The notes under the pieces are model-generated. The model was not told the DNA's origin, searched no databases, and saw nothing but the letters and a program-made list of their open reading frames with translations. The position numbers and the translations under genes were made by a program. Shown here in pieces: positions 22,854 to 34,723 of a DNA stretch of 64,000 nucleotides (its first letter is position 1; every line of letters begins with the position of its first letter). Source of the stretch: Elmis aenea. Its lineage: Eukaryota > Arthropoda > Insecta > Coleoptera > Elmidae. The DNA is taken from NCBI GenBank assembly GCA_947652605.1, contig OX393581.1:32420788-32484787 (forward strand). Direction: 5' to 3'.

Positions 22854-24494
22854 ATGTCAAATTTTCAAGTACGTGTATTGTACGATTTTTCTGGGGAACC
22901 AAATACTTCAGAACTGACAGTAATAGCAGGTGAAACTTTGACCGTAACCAGGGCTGATGTTGGTGAAGGATGGTGGGAAGGAATAAATTCTCGGGGAGTA
23001 ACAGGACTTTTTCCTGAAGCGTACGCTGAAAAAATTGCAAATAATGTTGGCAGGCCTCCGTCTATGCCTCCTCCTGCATTGCCACCACAAAATGCTAATT
23101 GGGGCGAGAGCACAACCAATCAACAACAACAACAACAAGATGAGGGCTGGGATGATGATTGGGATGACGATCCACCTTATTCGGAAATACAAAGTAACGC
23201 CAATCAACCTCAAGAACAGTTTTACGAAAACAGCTCCAATGTACCGCAGTCGAGACCAGATCTCGACACATTTTCAGAAGCAACTTTTGGTGTAGACAAC
23301 AAAGGTACAGTTACAAAAAAAAGTTTTAACAGATTTTCCACGTTTGTTAAGTCTGGTGGTGAAAGTTACATCTTAGGAACATTAAAAGTGAATGTGGATG
23401 ACAGCAGTCGAATAAAAATTATTAAACAAGACGAACATACATATATATGGCCTCCAATATCGCCTTCTAATCAATTTACGGTGTTAGTTACCTCGCCTAA
23501 AAAAGAAACAAAATTAAAGGGATTAAAAAGTTTTATTGCATATCAGTTAACACCGTCTTTTAATAACATACAGGTGTCGCGGAGATATAAACACTTTGAT
23601 TGGTTACACGAACGAATGACAGATAAATTTTGTTTAATAGCAGTGCCTCCACTACCTGATAAACAAATATCAGGAAGATACGAGGAACAATTTATTGAAC
23701 ATCGTCGGGTACAGCTGCAAGAATTTGTGAATTGGGTTTGTCGACATCCTGTTCTATCTATGTCAGACGTGTGGCAACACTTTTTAACATGCACTGATGA
23801 AAAATTATGGAAACAAGGTAAACGGCAAGCAGAAAAGGATCCTCTGGTAGGTGCTAATTTTTGTTTAAGTCTCGATGTGCCGGACAGAACACTACTGGCA
23901 TCTAATGTTGATGATAAAATTGATACTAGCATTAACTTTATTCACAGTTTAGATAACGCTGTCAAAAATTTAATGGCAACAGCGGTTGATCAATCAAGAA
24001 AACACGTGACTGCATATAAAAAAGAATACATAAAAATAGGTGAGAGTTTTTATAGTTTAGGAACTGCAATCGAATCGGCTGACAAAGCCACACCTACAGA
24101 TTTAGCTACGGGTGTTAAACGTATCGGTACTGCATATTTCGAAATCGGAAAAATATTCGAGGAGCAACCGAAATTAGACTGGGAACCATTAGCCGATAAA
24201 CTTTACATTTACAAAGGCATAACCGGTGCTTTTCCAGATATATTTACTGTTCACAAAGGTGCGCAACAAAAGAAAAAAGAATGTGAAAAAGTTAACACGC
24301 CTCCAGCACAACTTAATGATATACGAAAACGAGCCGATACTATAAGCTACGCTATCTTTGCTGAATTAAGTCATTTTAAAACGGAACGTGAAATTGACTT
24401 GAAAGTTGCGATGAAAAGTTTTCTCGAAGAACAAGTTGATTTTTACAAGAAAGTTGTTGAAAAACTAGAAGACACTTTGAAATTTTTTGAGTAA
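22854..24494 (+). CDS. SH3PX1: Sorting nexin SH3PX1 (SNX9/18/33 family), canonical copy
   Basis: A 546-codon intronless frame with the full SNX9-family plan. Residues 1-62 form an SH3 domain ([23 protein letters not shown]). Residues 63-150 are a low-complexity linker with a [11 protein letters not shown] tract, a glutamine run and WDDDWDDD, an acidic tryptophan motif of the type that binds clathrin/AP-2. [18 protein letters not shown] at 158-175 is conserved in the family. PX is about 205-315, with the phosphoinositide-binding SRRYKHFDW at 242-250, and BAR is about 335-546. Known role: a curvature-sensing endocytic protein that links membranes to dynamin and WASP-driven actin; fly SH3PX1 also acts at synapses. 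The start ATG has AAA at -3. It is the probable parent type of the two upstream copies. An intronless CDS of this size is notable; an intron in the leader is not excluded. Confidence 0.95.
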   Translation: MSNFQVRVLYDFSGEPNTSELTVIAGETLTVTRADVGEGWWEGINSRGVTGLFPEAYAEKIANNVGRPPSMPPPALPPQNANWGESTTNQQQQQQDEGWDDDWDDDPPYSEIQSNANQPQEQFYENSSNVPQSRPDLDTFSEATFGVDNKGTVTKKSFNRFSTFVKSGGESYILGTLKVNVDDSSRIKIIKQDEHTYIWPPISPSNQFTVLVTSPKKETKLKGLKSFIAYQLTPSFNNIQVSRRYKHFDWLHERMTDKFCLIAVPPLPDKQISGRYEEQFIEHRRVQLQEFVNWVCRHPVLSMSDVWQHFLTCTDEKLWKQGKRQAEKDPLVGANFCLSLDVPDRTLLASNVDDKIDTSINFIHSLDNAVKNLMATAVDQSRKHVTAYKKEYIKIGESFYSLGTAIESADKATPTDLATGVKRIGTAYFEIGKIFEEQPKLDWEPLADKLYIYKGITGAFPDIFTVHKGAQQKKKECEKVNTPPAQLNDIRKRADTISYAIFAELSHFKTEREIDLKVAMKSFLEEQVDFYKKVVEKLEDTLKFFE

Positions 24495-24678
24495 ATATAT
24501 ATTATATATATCTTTATACACAAATTGTACTAATGGCATTTATTTAAGAGTTACCTGGATTTTTAATTTTAATTTATTAATCAGTTTTCACAACGAAATA
24601 CTTTATATTTTTTTCATAAACTGTCTTGCTCAGTACCTACTAGAACATAGATCACTTAACAACATTTACAATAATATA

Positions 24679-24684
24679 AATAAA
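24679..24684 (+). terminator. Candidate poly(A) signal of the third gene
   Basis: AATAAA lies 185 bases after the stop codon of the 22854-24494 gene, in an AT-rich 3' flank. The spacing suits a short insect 3' UTR, but several similar hexamers are expected by chance. Confidence 0.35.
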
Positions 24685-24699
24685 CTTAATTAAAAATCA

Positions 24700-27600
24700 C
24701 TTAATCTTTTTTCCAAAGGATCTCTTGTTGAAATACAATACCAATTTTAAGACTCGCTTTTTGAACAAGAAAAAGATAAGATTTTTTAATTAAGCCTATT
24801 TCTTGTAAAAAAGGTCACTTAAAAATCCAACGATTTAACATTCACAGTATTCATTTAATTATTTTAGTAATCCATGAAGTAAGTAACAAAATTTAGTAAT
24901 GTAGCCAATTGTTAGAATTTTGAAAAAGATTTAATTTCTTATGTATCTAGATTATACATGTAACGAAATTTTAGTAGCTTAAAAAGCTTGAAATTTAGCA
25001 ATAAATGCAGTTTTTTAGTGTCAGGCAGGTCAGTAGTTTATAAAAATTAATTTATAAAAGGAGCCCAAAATATGGCACATAGAGAAACAAGTTTAGTTTG
25101 GGGGCTTATAACTTGTTATAATTTTGAAAAAAGTTAGGAGGTTTTAGTGGGCTGGTCACCATCTTTTGGCCAACAGCCCCCTATTTTTGCACATCTCCTT
25201 AATTCCTCATAAATAGATGGTGTTCATTACAATTAGACAAATCAAGATAGTCACAATCTAAATGACAATTTAGTTGGTAATTATTAGTAACATATTGTAG
25301 TTTTGTCACAACAAATACTAACATCATATCAAGGCCAAATTCTTGCATTAAATCCCTTCTGTGATCACTTTAGTGTAATTTTATTTATTTTCGGTATAAT
25401 GAAAATTTAATTTCTTATATTGAAATTTATTTGCTCTTGGCTTATTGGTGTATATCTATTATGAATAACTGATTTTAAATAATTAAATTTAACAGTGATT
25501 ACAATATTGTGCTGTGTCAATTATGATTGTGTTTCAAAAAAGTACCCATCGTATATTTCCACAAATATAAATCCAACAAATTTTGCTTTTTAAGTGAACT
25601 GTTATAAGATAAGTAACAAATGACTGTGAAAACAAGTGCATTATAGTTTGATTGAAATTGGTCTAGTTGCAGATATTTTAATTTAAAAATTACAGACAGT
25701 GGAAAAAACAATATTTTTGGTTCAAAAAATTATTTCTTAGTAAAAAATCATCATTTAAATCTTTCACTTAAACACACAAATAAAATGATAATTAAATATT
25801 ACATTGAACATTGAACTAAAAGATTTTTCTTGTAAAAATGTTTTTTTAGAAGTAAAATTTGTGTTCATTAAGATATATGCTAGGGTGCTTTTTTGATTCA
25901 TGGTATATTTAGTAATTTTTATTATTGTTATGTAGATTATTATTATATTGTGTGTAATTATTCCATTTTTATTGTAAGTTTGTTAGGGTATTTTATTGTA
26001 TACAATTATTTGCTAAGTAATCCAATTCCAGATGTAAGAAACTATGAATATATTAATTTTTAAAAGTATATATTATATATACGCATGATAAATCAGGAGT
26101 TGTACTGTATATTTTTCGTAATATTTACTGTACAAATTGAAAAGGCTTTGTTAAATGTAGATTTTATTAATTTGTTTATACAAATAAATGTTGCATAAAA
26201 CCTGCTTGTTGTTGATTCATTTGTTTTTGGTACGTTTGTGGGTGTTGCAAAATGTAGACAATTTTTGTTATTCATTATGCTGAAGTTATGAGTAACGTTA
26301 AAAAACAAAAAACTAAATATGTTTTTGTAATTAAAATAAGTTTGAAATTAATATTGTTTAGCAGCAGTTAAAATAAACAAAGAAGTAATTAGTTTTTGAA
26401 CAAGATTCTAAACTACACTTTTGAAATTCAATGTTTATTTGCACAGAAAAATAATTTATTTGACTTGATAAATTAATTAATTACTATTTATTGTTTACTG
26501 CCTAATATTATTTGGTATTTTATTGTTATTTATTTTTTTGTTATAGTCAAAAATTAACTGTTTTCCCTAACCGTACAAGCGCTGTTAAATATATTTTGTT
26601 GATTTAGTAGAGACTACACGAACTGCAGTTTTTTTATTTGCAAATTGAATTTCTACATAACACTTATTTCTACTTCTGGTAGTTTGTTATAACTTAAGAG
26701 AATAGACATATGGTGTTGCTGTGCAGCAGCATCACCACCTTTGTCTGTTTACAAATACATAAATTTAAAAAAAAACGTTTTTATAATATTCCTTGTCGAG
26801 TGTTTTACCAAAAAAAATCAGCAGATGCACGGCTGTCTTTAGCAAGTGTAAGCGCCCCGGCAAAAAAATATTGCCTCCTTAATCAGATTGTATTGACCAA
26901 TAATAAAATAATACATATAATTAATTAAATAACTTTTTGCGAAAATATTTGTTTTAAAATAAATCGACAAGGCACATTTTTATTTAATTTAACAATAGTT
27001 ATCACAATAAAGGTAGTTTACTTGTATTAAGAAATACAATAGAAAAAATCTTTCATTTATTTTGCTGTATTTAAGTTTTGCTAATCTATATTTATAACTT
27101 CACTAATATCTATCCTTTTTAAAATATCGTATTCGGTAAATAAAATACTTTAATTATTTAATTTAGATTGTTCTATGATCACAAATAATTTGTAATTCCT
27201 TTCAAGTAGTAAATGATCTTTACTCGCCACAGCTGGTGTAAGCAATACTTAAATGTAATCATACAGCTGTTATATTGGGGAATGTTCCTTTATATTCATG
27301 TAAGACAAATATGACAATTATTTAATTGTCGTTATTAGATGTATAAAAAAAAACCTAATAATATTTTTGTTTAATTTTGATATGCCGAAATAAATCGAAA
27401 TTGTTTCGCCAAAATTAAAAAAACAATTCAACGACAACTATATGGCGGCTGTAGCCCATTTAACCCAATGTTTAAAGAGGGCCTTAACAGACGTAAAATT
27501 ATGTATTTTGTAGTACCTACTTGATAAAAAAATTCTTAAGCAATATGCTTTTTTTGTGTTAACCCGATGTGGGTATATCTCCATTTGATAATTTTTAAAT

Positions 27601-28335
27601 AAACAATTTAAAACAAAACCAATGTAATCACATCTTATAATTCGATAACAACATATTTTGCAGCAATGTAAAAAAATTTGCTACGTTTTTATTAAATGGT
27701 GCCTTAGCAAACAATGTTATGAGTATAAGCACCTGAAAACGTGTTACTATTATCAAGCGATACGTTGCACATACTAATGTTTCATATTAAAGAAATGTTC
27801 TTGTATGTCGCCTGGTACGTGTCCATCAAAATTGTCTAACATTCTTAGTACACTCACGAAATCGAATGGAATTCGTGTCTGCTTACATTTATTTGACGCG
27901 ATAAACAGTCTTTTTTATTTGAAATTGCTTTTGTGAACGAATAAATATTTACTTTGTGCATTTGGCAACAACATTGTTGGGCGGTGTTGTCCGTAGCAGT
28001 GTTTTAATTTATTGCAAACGGAAGTTCGATAAGCAAACAAAATTTCGATTGATAAACAGTTTATCAGCAGTCACTTCAAAGTTTATTACTTTGACGACTA
28101 TTGTGCAACTTAATTAATTGATTTCATGCGATGTAGGGGGTTGATATAGGAAAAAAAACTTATTTTAATATCGTAGTTAAGTCTAGTTACTTAAATAAAG
28201 TATATTTGTCTTTATCTCACATTAAAATATAAGCTATTTTCAAACAAATGGATTCCGCCATTTTATTCTGTCTTAAACAACGTACGATTTTTCTCGCAAC
28301 AAGTTTCTTCAATCAACTTCCTCAACGAAGATAAT
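24700..28335. other. Gene-free AT-rich stretch
   Basis: No protein-like frame, RNA gene or element with clear ends was found. A GGAGCCC...GGGCTGGTCACC...CAGCCCCC segment at about 25060-25190 looks like a decayed repeat. Short frames (25517-25711, 26093-26308, 26710-26928) are low-complexity or random. A 23-codon frame starting ATGGCGGCTGTAGCC near 27440 is discussed under rejected items. Confidence 0.6.
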
Positions 28336-28338
28336 TAA

Positions 28339-28414
28339 TAGGTAGTTCACACGGTGACATTGATGTCGCGACATCAAAAGTCGCGACATCAAATGTCACC
28401 GTGTGAACTACCCT
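28339..28414. mobile_element. 76-bp PIF/Harbinger-like micro-element
   Basis: The sequence is almost entirely a palindrome. It begins TAGGTAGTTCACACGGTGAC, ends GTCACCGTGTGAACTACCCT, and is flanked by TAA at 28336-28338 and 28415-28417. Inside are two TGTCGCGACATCA-like units. It shares its terminal 19 bases with the 415-bp element at 6963-7377, but the spacer between the CGCG cores differs (ATCA here, TTTTAAA there). It is one of the smallest recognisable mobile elements in the window. Confidence 0.65.
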
Positions 28415-28980
28415 TAAGCTATTTAGTTTAAAATTCTTGGACGTATCTAAGGTGCCTTGAATTGTTTTTACCAAAAGCATGTCAAGTTGTTCTATAAAAT
28501 TGGTAATTTGTTGATCTGCGTCTCTAATATTTGAGACTTTTTTTACGGAAGCTTGGAATTTCGAACATACCTACTATTAATTTGTTATTTCAAATCGTAA
28601 CATTTTTGTCATGTATATATTTTTGCATAAGCTTTACGGATTTGCCTATTTTTCTTTATCGCTTTTAGATATCTGCGTGTTCTTTTGCTGTTAACTCTGA
28701 TTCAGGCCGTGGGTCGATCGCTAAAACAAACGAGTTCTCTGTTTTTTCGACAACTTTAGCTTCAGTCATTATTTGTATACGATCGTTTGGGGTTGACAGC
28801 TATAAAGCTCGTTATATACATATAATGGAGCTTTTATAGGATATCACCAGACATAAAAAATTGTTTTTTTTGTTTCATGCGTTGATTCTACTAAAACAGT
28901 TGACTTGGACATAATCAAGAGTTGTTACATTTTGTCTAATAAATATAATTGTACCTACTTATTTTATTAGCTGAATTTAA

Positions 28981-30004
28981 CACGTTGACTGCCGCAATAG
29001 TAAAAAAAATCCGGATTTTTAAGGCCGGATTTTTTTTTATGCTTTAGTAGGATTACAATAGAATTAGTAAGTGACAATGAATTTTTTTTTTCTTGAAAAA
29101 CGTATTTTTACATTGTTTTGAGCCGAGAAGCATCATCTGTTCACGCGGCCCCAATAGCTGAAATTTGCACTAACAGCCGTAAGCATCATACGCCGATTCA
29201 TAGGAAAACAAGTCTATTCTTCCGTGTGCGACATTTGTTCGCTTGTTCATACCTCATACGTATATGTATGCATTTCGCGAAGGGTGTTTACTTGTAAATG
29301 CTCCACAGTTTCTTGTTTTTCGTCAATAGTAAGTATTAAAAAAATGAGTTTTGAAGAGGAACAAAATAAATTGTCGCTTGTGGCAAGAGTGTCTCTCAGA
29401 CGAAAATAGTGATGGTTTATTTGAAGATTCGGGCGATGAGTTTATTACGAATAGTAGAAGTGATTCTTCTGATGATGAACCAATTCGCAAAAAAACAAAA
29501 TCATAGCATTTTCATAACAATGAAATAGTGACAGAAGACCGGTTGCAAAAGATTTCTCCTCTGACAAAGCTATTAATTCAAAATTTCCAAAAACCTGTCG
29601 TGCCAAAAGAAAATGTCTGTACCTATAGATGAAACCATGGTACCTTTTAGACGACGTTTGAGTTTTCGCCAATATATAACCTGTACTAAATAGTCATTTA
29701 CTTTTAATCTGTCAGTTTTTTATTTATTTTTAAATATGTAATAGGAGTATCATTTAGAAAGTTATTTATTTTTCTAGTTTATAAAAATGTAAAGCAACAC
29801 TTAGGTACCGGCCAAAATTTTTTTCTATCGCTTACAGCCGTGTATTTAATGCTACATTAAAGTTACATGGATCTGAGAAGCGAGAACTAACTACTTCTCC
29901 TGGCTATTAAAACTCGCAGTGTCTGAGAATCAATGGTTGATACTCGCGGCTATTGCGGTGAATTCATCGAGCATCACGTTGTGCTTCTCATGGCAGTCAA
30001 CGTG
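28981..30004 (+). mobile_element. piggyBac deletion derivative
   Basis: The 1024-bp element begins CACGTTGACTGCCGCAATAG and ends CATGGCAGTCAACGTG, matching inverted ends. It is flanked by the piggyBac target TTAA at 28977-28980 and 30005-30008. Subterminal repeats such as GAGAAGCATCA / GCATCACGTTGTGCTTCTCA occur on both sides. It retains plus-strand fragments of a piggyBac transposase (listed separately) but not the full catalytic core. Target, ends and coding relics all agree. Confidence 0.92.
29344..29680 (+). pseudogene. piggyBac transposase relic (N-terminus plus catalytic-motif fragment)
   Basis: The relic starts at an ATG (MSFEEEQNKLSLVARVSLRR) and continues, after a shift of frame, as the acidic serine-rich stretch GDEFITNSRSDSSDDEP typical of piggyBac N-termini. 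Near 29612-29680 it resumes as KCLSIDETMVPFRRRLSFRQ, matching the DDE_Tnp_1_7 core segment SIDExMxPFxGR. Most of the intervening domain and everything downstream is deleted. It has stop codons and frameshifts and cannot encode a transposase. Confidence 0.85.
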
Positions 30005-30074
30005 TTAAAAAAAATTTAATTGTTAATGATATTTCAATTTAAGTGTATGGTTTGGAAATATAAATAATATTATA

Positions 30075-31053
30075 TACCGGGTGTAACTGAAATCAGGCTC
30101 ACCCCCTTTTTTTTCTTTAGTTTTGAATTTAGACAAATGAAATTTTATACATGTTACATTTGCAAAAAACTGGATTATTTGAACATAGATACACTTTTGT
30201 TTCACTTCCGGTTTCGCCGGAAACGACCATAACTTTGTTATTTTAAATGGAACACCCTGTATATTTTTACATTTTTGGAAAGAGGAAAAGATTTTGGATA
30301 CAACTGTACCATTTTGGTTAATTTTTATAACCTCAAATAATTTTTTGACAAAAATTTAATTTTTTATTAAGTGTGCCGTGACCCGCATAAATTGAATTTT
30401 ATTATGTCAAAAAAACGGTTTTGTAAATTTTAATTGACATTTGGGCTGCTTTAATAGACCTTAAAGGTTGCGAAATTGGTTTTTTGACAAAAAATCAATT
30501 TTTTTAAATGGAACGATAGTGGCGCATGCGGTTATTTAAATAGAGTATTTTCTGGCGAATTCAACAATACCAATAATTTGGTATTTTTATTAGGAGCAGG
30601 CATTAAAAATTTCAAATTATTGTAAGATTTTGGTAAGATATCCTAATAATCATAGTTGACTATGCCAAATGGCAACAAAACAAATGCTTTTTTTGTGTTT
30701 TTTTACAAAACCGTTTTTCGGACACTTGTTGACTAAATAAAATTTAATTTATGCGTTAATTTATGCGGGTCACGGCGCACCTAATAAAATATTTAATTTT
30801 TGTCAAAAAATTATTTGAGGTTATAAAAATTAACCAAAATAGTACAGTTGTATTCAAAATCGTTTCCTCTTTCCAAAAATGTAAAAATATACAGGGTGTT
30901 CCATTTAAAATAACAAAGTTATGGTCATTTCCGGCGAAACCGGAAGTGAAACAAACAGTTTTTTGCAAATGTTACATGTCTAAAATTTCATTTGTCTAAA
31001 TTCAAAACTAAAGAAAAAAAAGGGGGTGAGCCTGATTTCAGTTACACCCGGTA
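30075..31053. mobile_element. Foldback element, TA target, TACCGGGTG ends
   Basis: The 979-bp element begins TACCGGGTGTAACTGAAATC and ends with its complement, with TA at 30073-30074 and 31054-31055. The arms (roughly 30075-30425 and 30735-31053) are long near-perfect inverted repeats, so the whole element could form a hairpin. Each arm contains an internal TATACAGGGTGTTCCATTT block followed by ACCGGAAGTGAAAC, also present at 6510 and 47210. No transposase is visible, and open frames in it are mirror products of the arms. TA duplication points to the Tc1/mariner superfamily. Confidence 0.8.
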
Positions 31054-31055
31054 TA

Positions 31056-32405
31056 AACAAATGAATTTAGTCAATTATGTTTCAAGATCGTTACAGATCA
31101 TTACCACCACGAATATCTTGTTTGTTTTTAACGATAATCATAGCAAATCAACAGTTGCCTGTAGCCCTATATGCAATGTTTTTTTTCTGATGTCGATGAT
31201 ATAAAAAATACTTATATGTAATATCAATATCAGTGTTTGATAAAAAGATAAAGGTGTGTAGATATTAAAAAAGGAATTATGAAGGCTTTCAAATATTGAT
31301 TGTGTAGACTACTTTATATTTAAAACAATTCTTTATCTCTTTGTCAACTTTCCATATACTCCTATTAAAAAAAAAAACAATGTAGTGGCGTTTCATTTAT
31401 TCAAATATTACTTTGCAATAGCATGGTTTAAGTCAAAATCAGATAATAAATTTTAAAACCTTTTCAGTCGATTAAACTTTTAATACTTTTGATGATAATA
31501 TTTTACAAGAATAATTGTAAAATATATATGATATCAATAATAACAGCACGTGAAGACATCTTATGTTGTAATCAGTTTTCTCTAACTTTCGCAAAGGGAT
31601 CGCTATCGTGGCCTACTAATAATTGCTTTTAATAACAATATAAAAAAGTTATACACGTAGGACTGCATAGACAAGAACTATTTAATTGGAACCTTTAGCA
31701 TAATTAAACATATTTACCAAGTATCTAATTTTAATTTTAAATCGTAATAGTAACAAAAATCGTTGAATAACGACTTTGGAATATGCGTCAAAATGTTTGA
31801 GTCATTATATGCATCTTTTCCACTTTAAAATAATATGTTTTTTATCGTTATTTTAAAAAACAAACGATATTCGGGGTTGTAAATTCTGTACAGTTATTCA
31901 AATAAAATAAACAGACCATTTATATTTTTTTTAACTTGATAATTACGAAAGTTAATATTTTTAAATGGAAAAAAATTCTGAGTATGAAAGATTCTTGTGA
32001 GTTTTAACCGGCTTTGGGTCATGTCTAATTTTTCTTTAAATATATAAATGTTGATAATTTGAACAATCTCAATAACTTTGTAGCTATTTGTAAGATAAAT
32101 TATTTAAAAACTTTTGCTTGCATAAAGAAATTTTTTTGATGTTTATTATTAATTAAATATAATCCTATCTCGATTATTAGTTGGAATAATACAAAAAAAT
32201 GCAAACAATGTACAATTTAGTCGTTTCCTTTCAGTTTCTTTACAATGATTTAATTGTAAAGGAACCTTGACAAAATTGGAATAGAAAACTCTGATTACTT
32301 TTACGCATAACTTGACGCATTTTAGCGGTTTTTATAGCGGAAGTGACACCTAGTGTCGCTCCAAAATGTAATAAAGTTAACTTAAACATCTAAAAACTTT
32401 GACTG
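31056..32405. other. Gene-free AT-rich stretch
   Basis: I see no coding, RNA or mobile signal between the two foldback elements. Confidence 0.6.
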
Positions 32406-32407
32406 TA

Positions 32408-33876
32408 TACAGGGTGGTGCTTTTTTCGATGCTCACCATTGCTATCTTGGAAACGGTAAGAGATACAAGGTCGGTTAAATTAGAGAAAAGTTGCACATTT
32501 TTATGGCGATTAAGAATCTGAAAAGAAATCCTGGATATTTTGATTTGTTTTTGATTTATTACAAAAAAACTGAAAAATGTGATTTTAGAAAAATATTATT
32601 ATCTTCCCTACCATTGACGCTATTTCATTTAAACTTGGTAACTTTATGTTTTTGACCGTCCTGGGTTTGATGACGTCAACAGAAATTTTCTAAGCCTCCT
32701 AGATTTCAAGTTGCGATAGTCAACTTTTTTATTTCTTATGGCCGCCATATTGGATTTTTACACCATTAGACAGACAAAAAAATTAGCTTTTTAGATTGGT
32801 AACCAACATACGTTTTTTCTTTCAAAAAACTGCTCTGAAAAACAATTGAAACTATGATATAAATAAAAATGACACAACATTTTATAGGTCTAATAAAATA
32901 ACGAAATGACAGTAAATTTAAAACACCAGATAAATAATTATTTAAATTGTTTAAAGTGTGCGCCGTTATGCATGATGTAGTGGTTAGTCCTCAAATTCAT
33001 TTCGTCCACTGCCTTTAGGATAGTTTGTCTCGAAATAGAGTCGAAAGCCTTTTTGATTTTACGGCGAAGAAGTTCAATATTTTCCGTTAGGGTTGCATAA
33101 ACAACATCAATGTAAAAGTAATCCATAGGCGTTAAACATGGCGATCGCGGAGGCCAATGAACAGGACCAAACGTACCCTCATGAATTTTGAAAGCGTACA
33201 TCTAAATTAATATCCTTTTACAATGCGGGCGTTGTGAGGACCAGTTCCTTCTTGCTGAAACTACTGATGATTTTGAATGGTTAATAATTTCAATTAGCCT
33301 AACATATCTTCTAAATATGTTTCCAACAACCTTAATTTCGTTATCATTAGACCAATAAAATGTTCTGTCGCATTTATTTATATCATAGTTTCAATTGTTT
33401 TTTAAAACATTCACGATTTTATAGATTATTTATACAAATTTTCAAATTTCAACAAGTTTTTTGAAAAAAAAGGTATGTTGGTTACCAATCTGAAAAGCTA
33501 ATTTTTTTGTCTGTCTGATGGTGTAAAAATCCAATATGGCGGCCATAAGAAATAAAAAAGTTGACTATCGCAACTTGAAATCTAGGAGGCTTAGAAAATT
33601 TCTGTTGACGGCATCAAACCCAGGACGGTCAAAAACATAAAGTTACCAAGTTTAAATGAAATAGCGTCAATGGTAGGGAAGATAATAATATTTTTCTAAA
33701 ATCACATTTTTCAGTTTTTTTGTAATAAATCAAAAACAAATCAAAATATCCAGGATTTCTTTTCAGATTCTTAATCGCCATAAAAATGTGCAACTTTTCT
33801 CTAATTTAACCGACCTTGTATCTCTTACCGTTTCCAAGATAGCAATGGTGAGCATCGAAAAAAGCACCACCCTGTA
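32408..33876. mobile_element. Long-TIR mariner-like foldback element
   Basis: The 1469-bp element begins TACAGGGTGGTGC and ends GCACCACCCTGTA, flanked by TA (32406-32407, 33877-33878). The arms, about 32408-32870 and 33370-33876, are mirror images with only scattered differences (for example GATGACGTCAAC against GACGGCATCAAA read on one strand). The central part carries a minus-strand remnant of a mariner-type transposase. TA target, terminal sequence and coding relic together place this family in the Tc1/mariner superfamily. It is non-autonomous. Confidence 0.85.
32938..33201 (-). pseudogene. Mariner-like transposase C-terminal relic
   Basis: An 87-residue minus-strand frame contains VHWPPRSPCLTPMDYFYIDV. 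This is the third-catalytic-residue region (WPPRSPDLTPLDFF) of DDE_3 transposases in the insect Tc1/mariner-like group with DUF4817-type N-termini. ENIELLRRKIKKAFDSIS follows as expected. The usual aspartate of SPDLTP is Cys here, while the later Asp of PMDYF is kept. Only the C-terminal end survives, between the arms of the foldback element that contains it. Confidence 0.8.
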
Positions 33877-34217
33877 TACAGACTGATAAAAATTTAGCTA
33901 GGAATATTTTTTTATTTCATAAACGTATATCATTTTATTATACGTTTTAACATTAACAAAAAACATGCAAAGATAACCTGTTTTTACACATTCAAGCTAC
34001 CCTTGGAAAGAAGCATGAAAAACTTACTTACGTAGATTTAAAAAAAAGTATTGTTTTCAACTTAAAGCCACAGCATATTTTTTTTCTTTAATTGCAACAT
34101 ATACAAATTTAAAACAGAAAATTCAGAGAAACCTTAATTATTACAAACTTATCTCAGAAGGATATAAGCACAATATACAATATATGTAGGTATATCTTGA
34201 AATTATATCGAAAAAAG

Positions 34218-34723
34218 TACAGGGTGGACCTAATTCGATGTTTTACATTTAGTTGTTATAAAATCATGGCAAACTGTCATAACAAAATTTTCACAAAATT
34301 AGCCATATCTCGGTTATTTTTTGCAATAAATATATAAAACGGTAAAAGCTAAAAAATGCTCTTCCATATAAAGTCATGGCCTACTAGAGTTTCCATTTAA
34401 AAAAATTGAGTTTACGTCATATCTCAAAAGTCAGGATTTAAAAAAAAAATTAAAAGTTTAAATTAACAATAAAATTGTCTACAAAAAAACTGTAACGTTT
34501 AGTTAAATTATTATAAATAAAGAACAAGTTACAGTAAATTTTTAAAAACGATGAATTTTTTTTTTGTTGGTATTGCCAAAATGGAATGTGATTTAAAAAA
34601 TCTAATAACGAAGGCGTGTTTATCTCAAAAAAAATTGCCCAAGAGACCGAAATTAGATTTTCTCCAACTATTATGGTTACCGAGATACCCTGTAAAACAT
34701 TCGAATTTGGTCCACTCTGTGTA
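34218..34723. mobile_element. Short foldback element with ACAGGGTGGACC ends
   Basis: The left end, TACAGGGTGGACCTAATTCG then ATGTTTTACA, is mirrored on the right by TGTAAAACATTCGAATTTGG...CTCTGTGTA. The inverted part is about 30-35 bp; the 440-bp interior is AT-rich and non-coding. Frames on either strand over it are artefacts. It belongs to the same terminal family as the longer foldbacks. Confidence 0.6.

Noticed and set aside
27440..27515. Short frame beginning ATGGCGGCTGTAGCC
   Set aside because: Only 23 codons, no splice donor of good quality and no recognisable domain, although local composition is less AT-rich.
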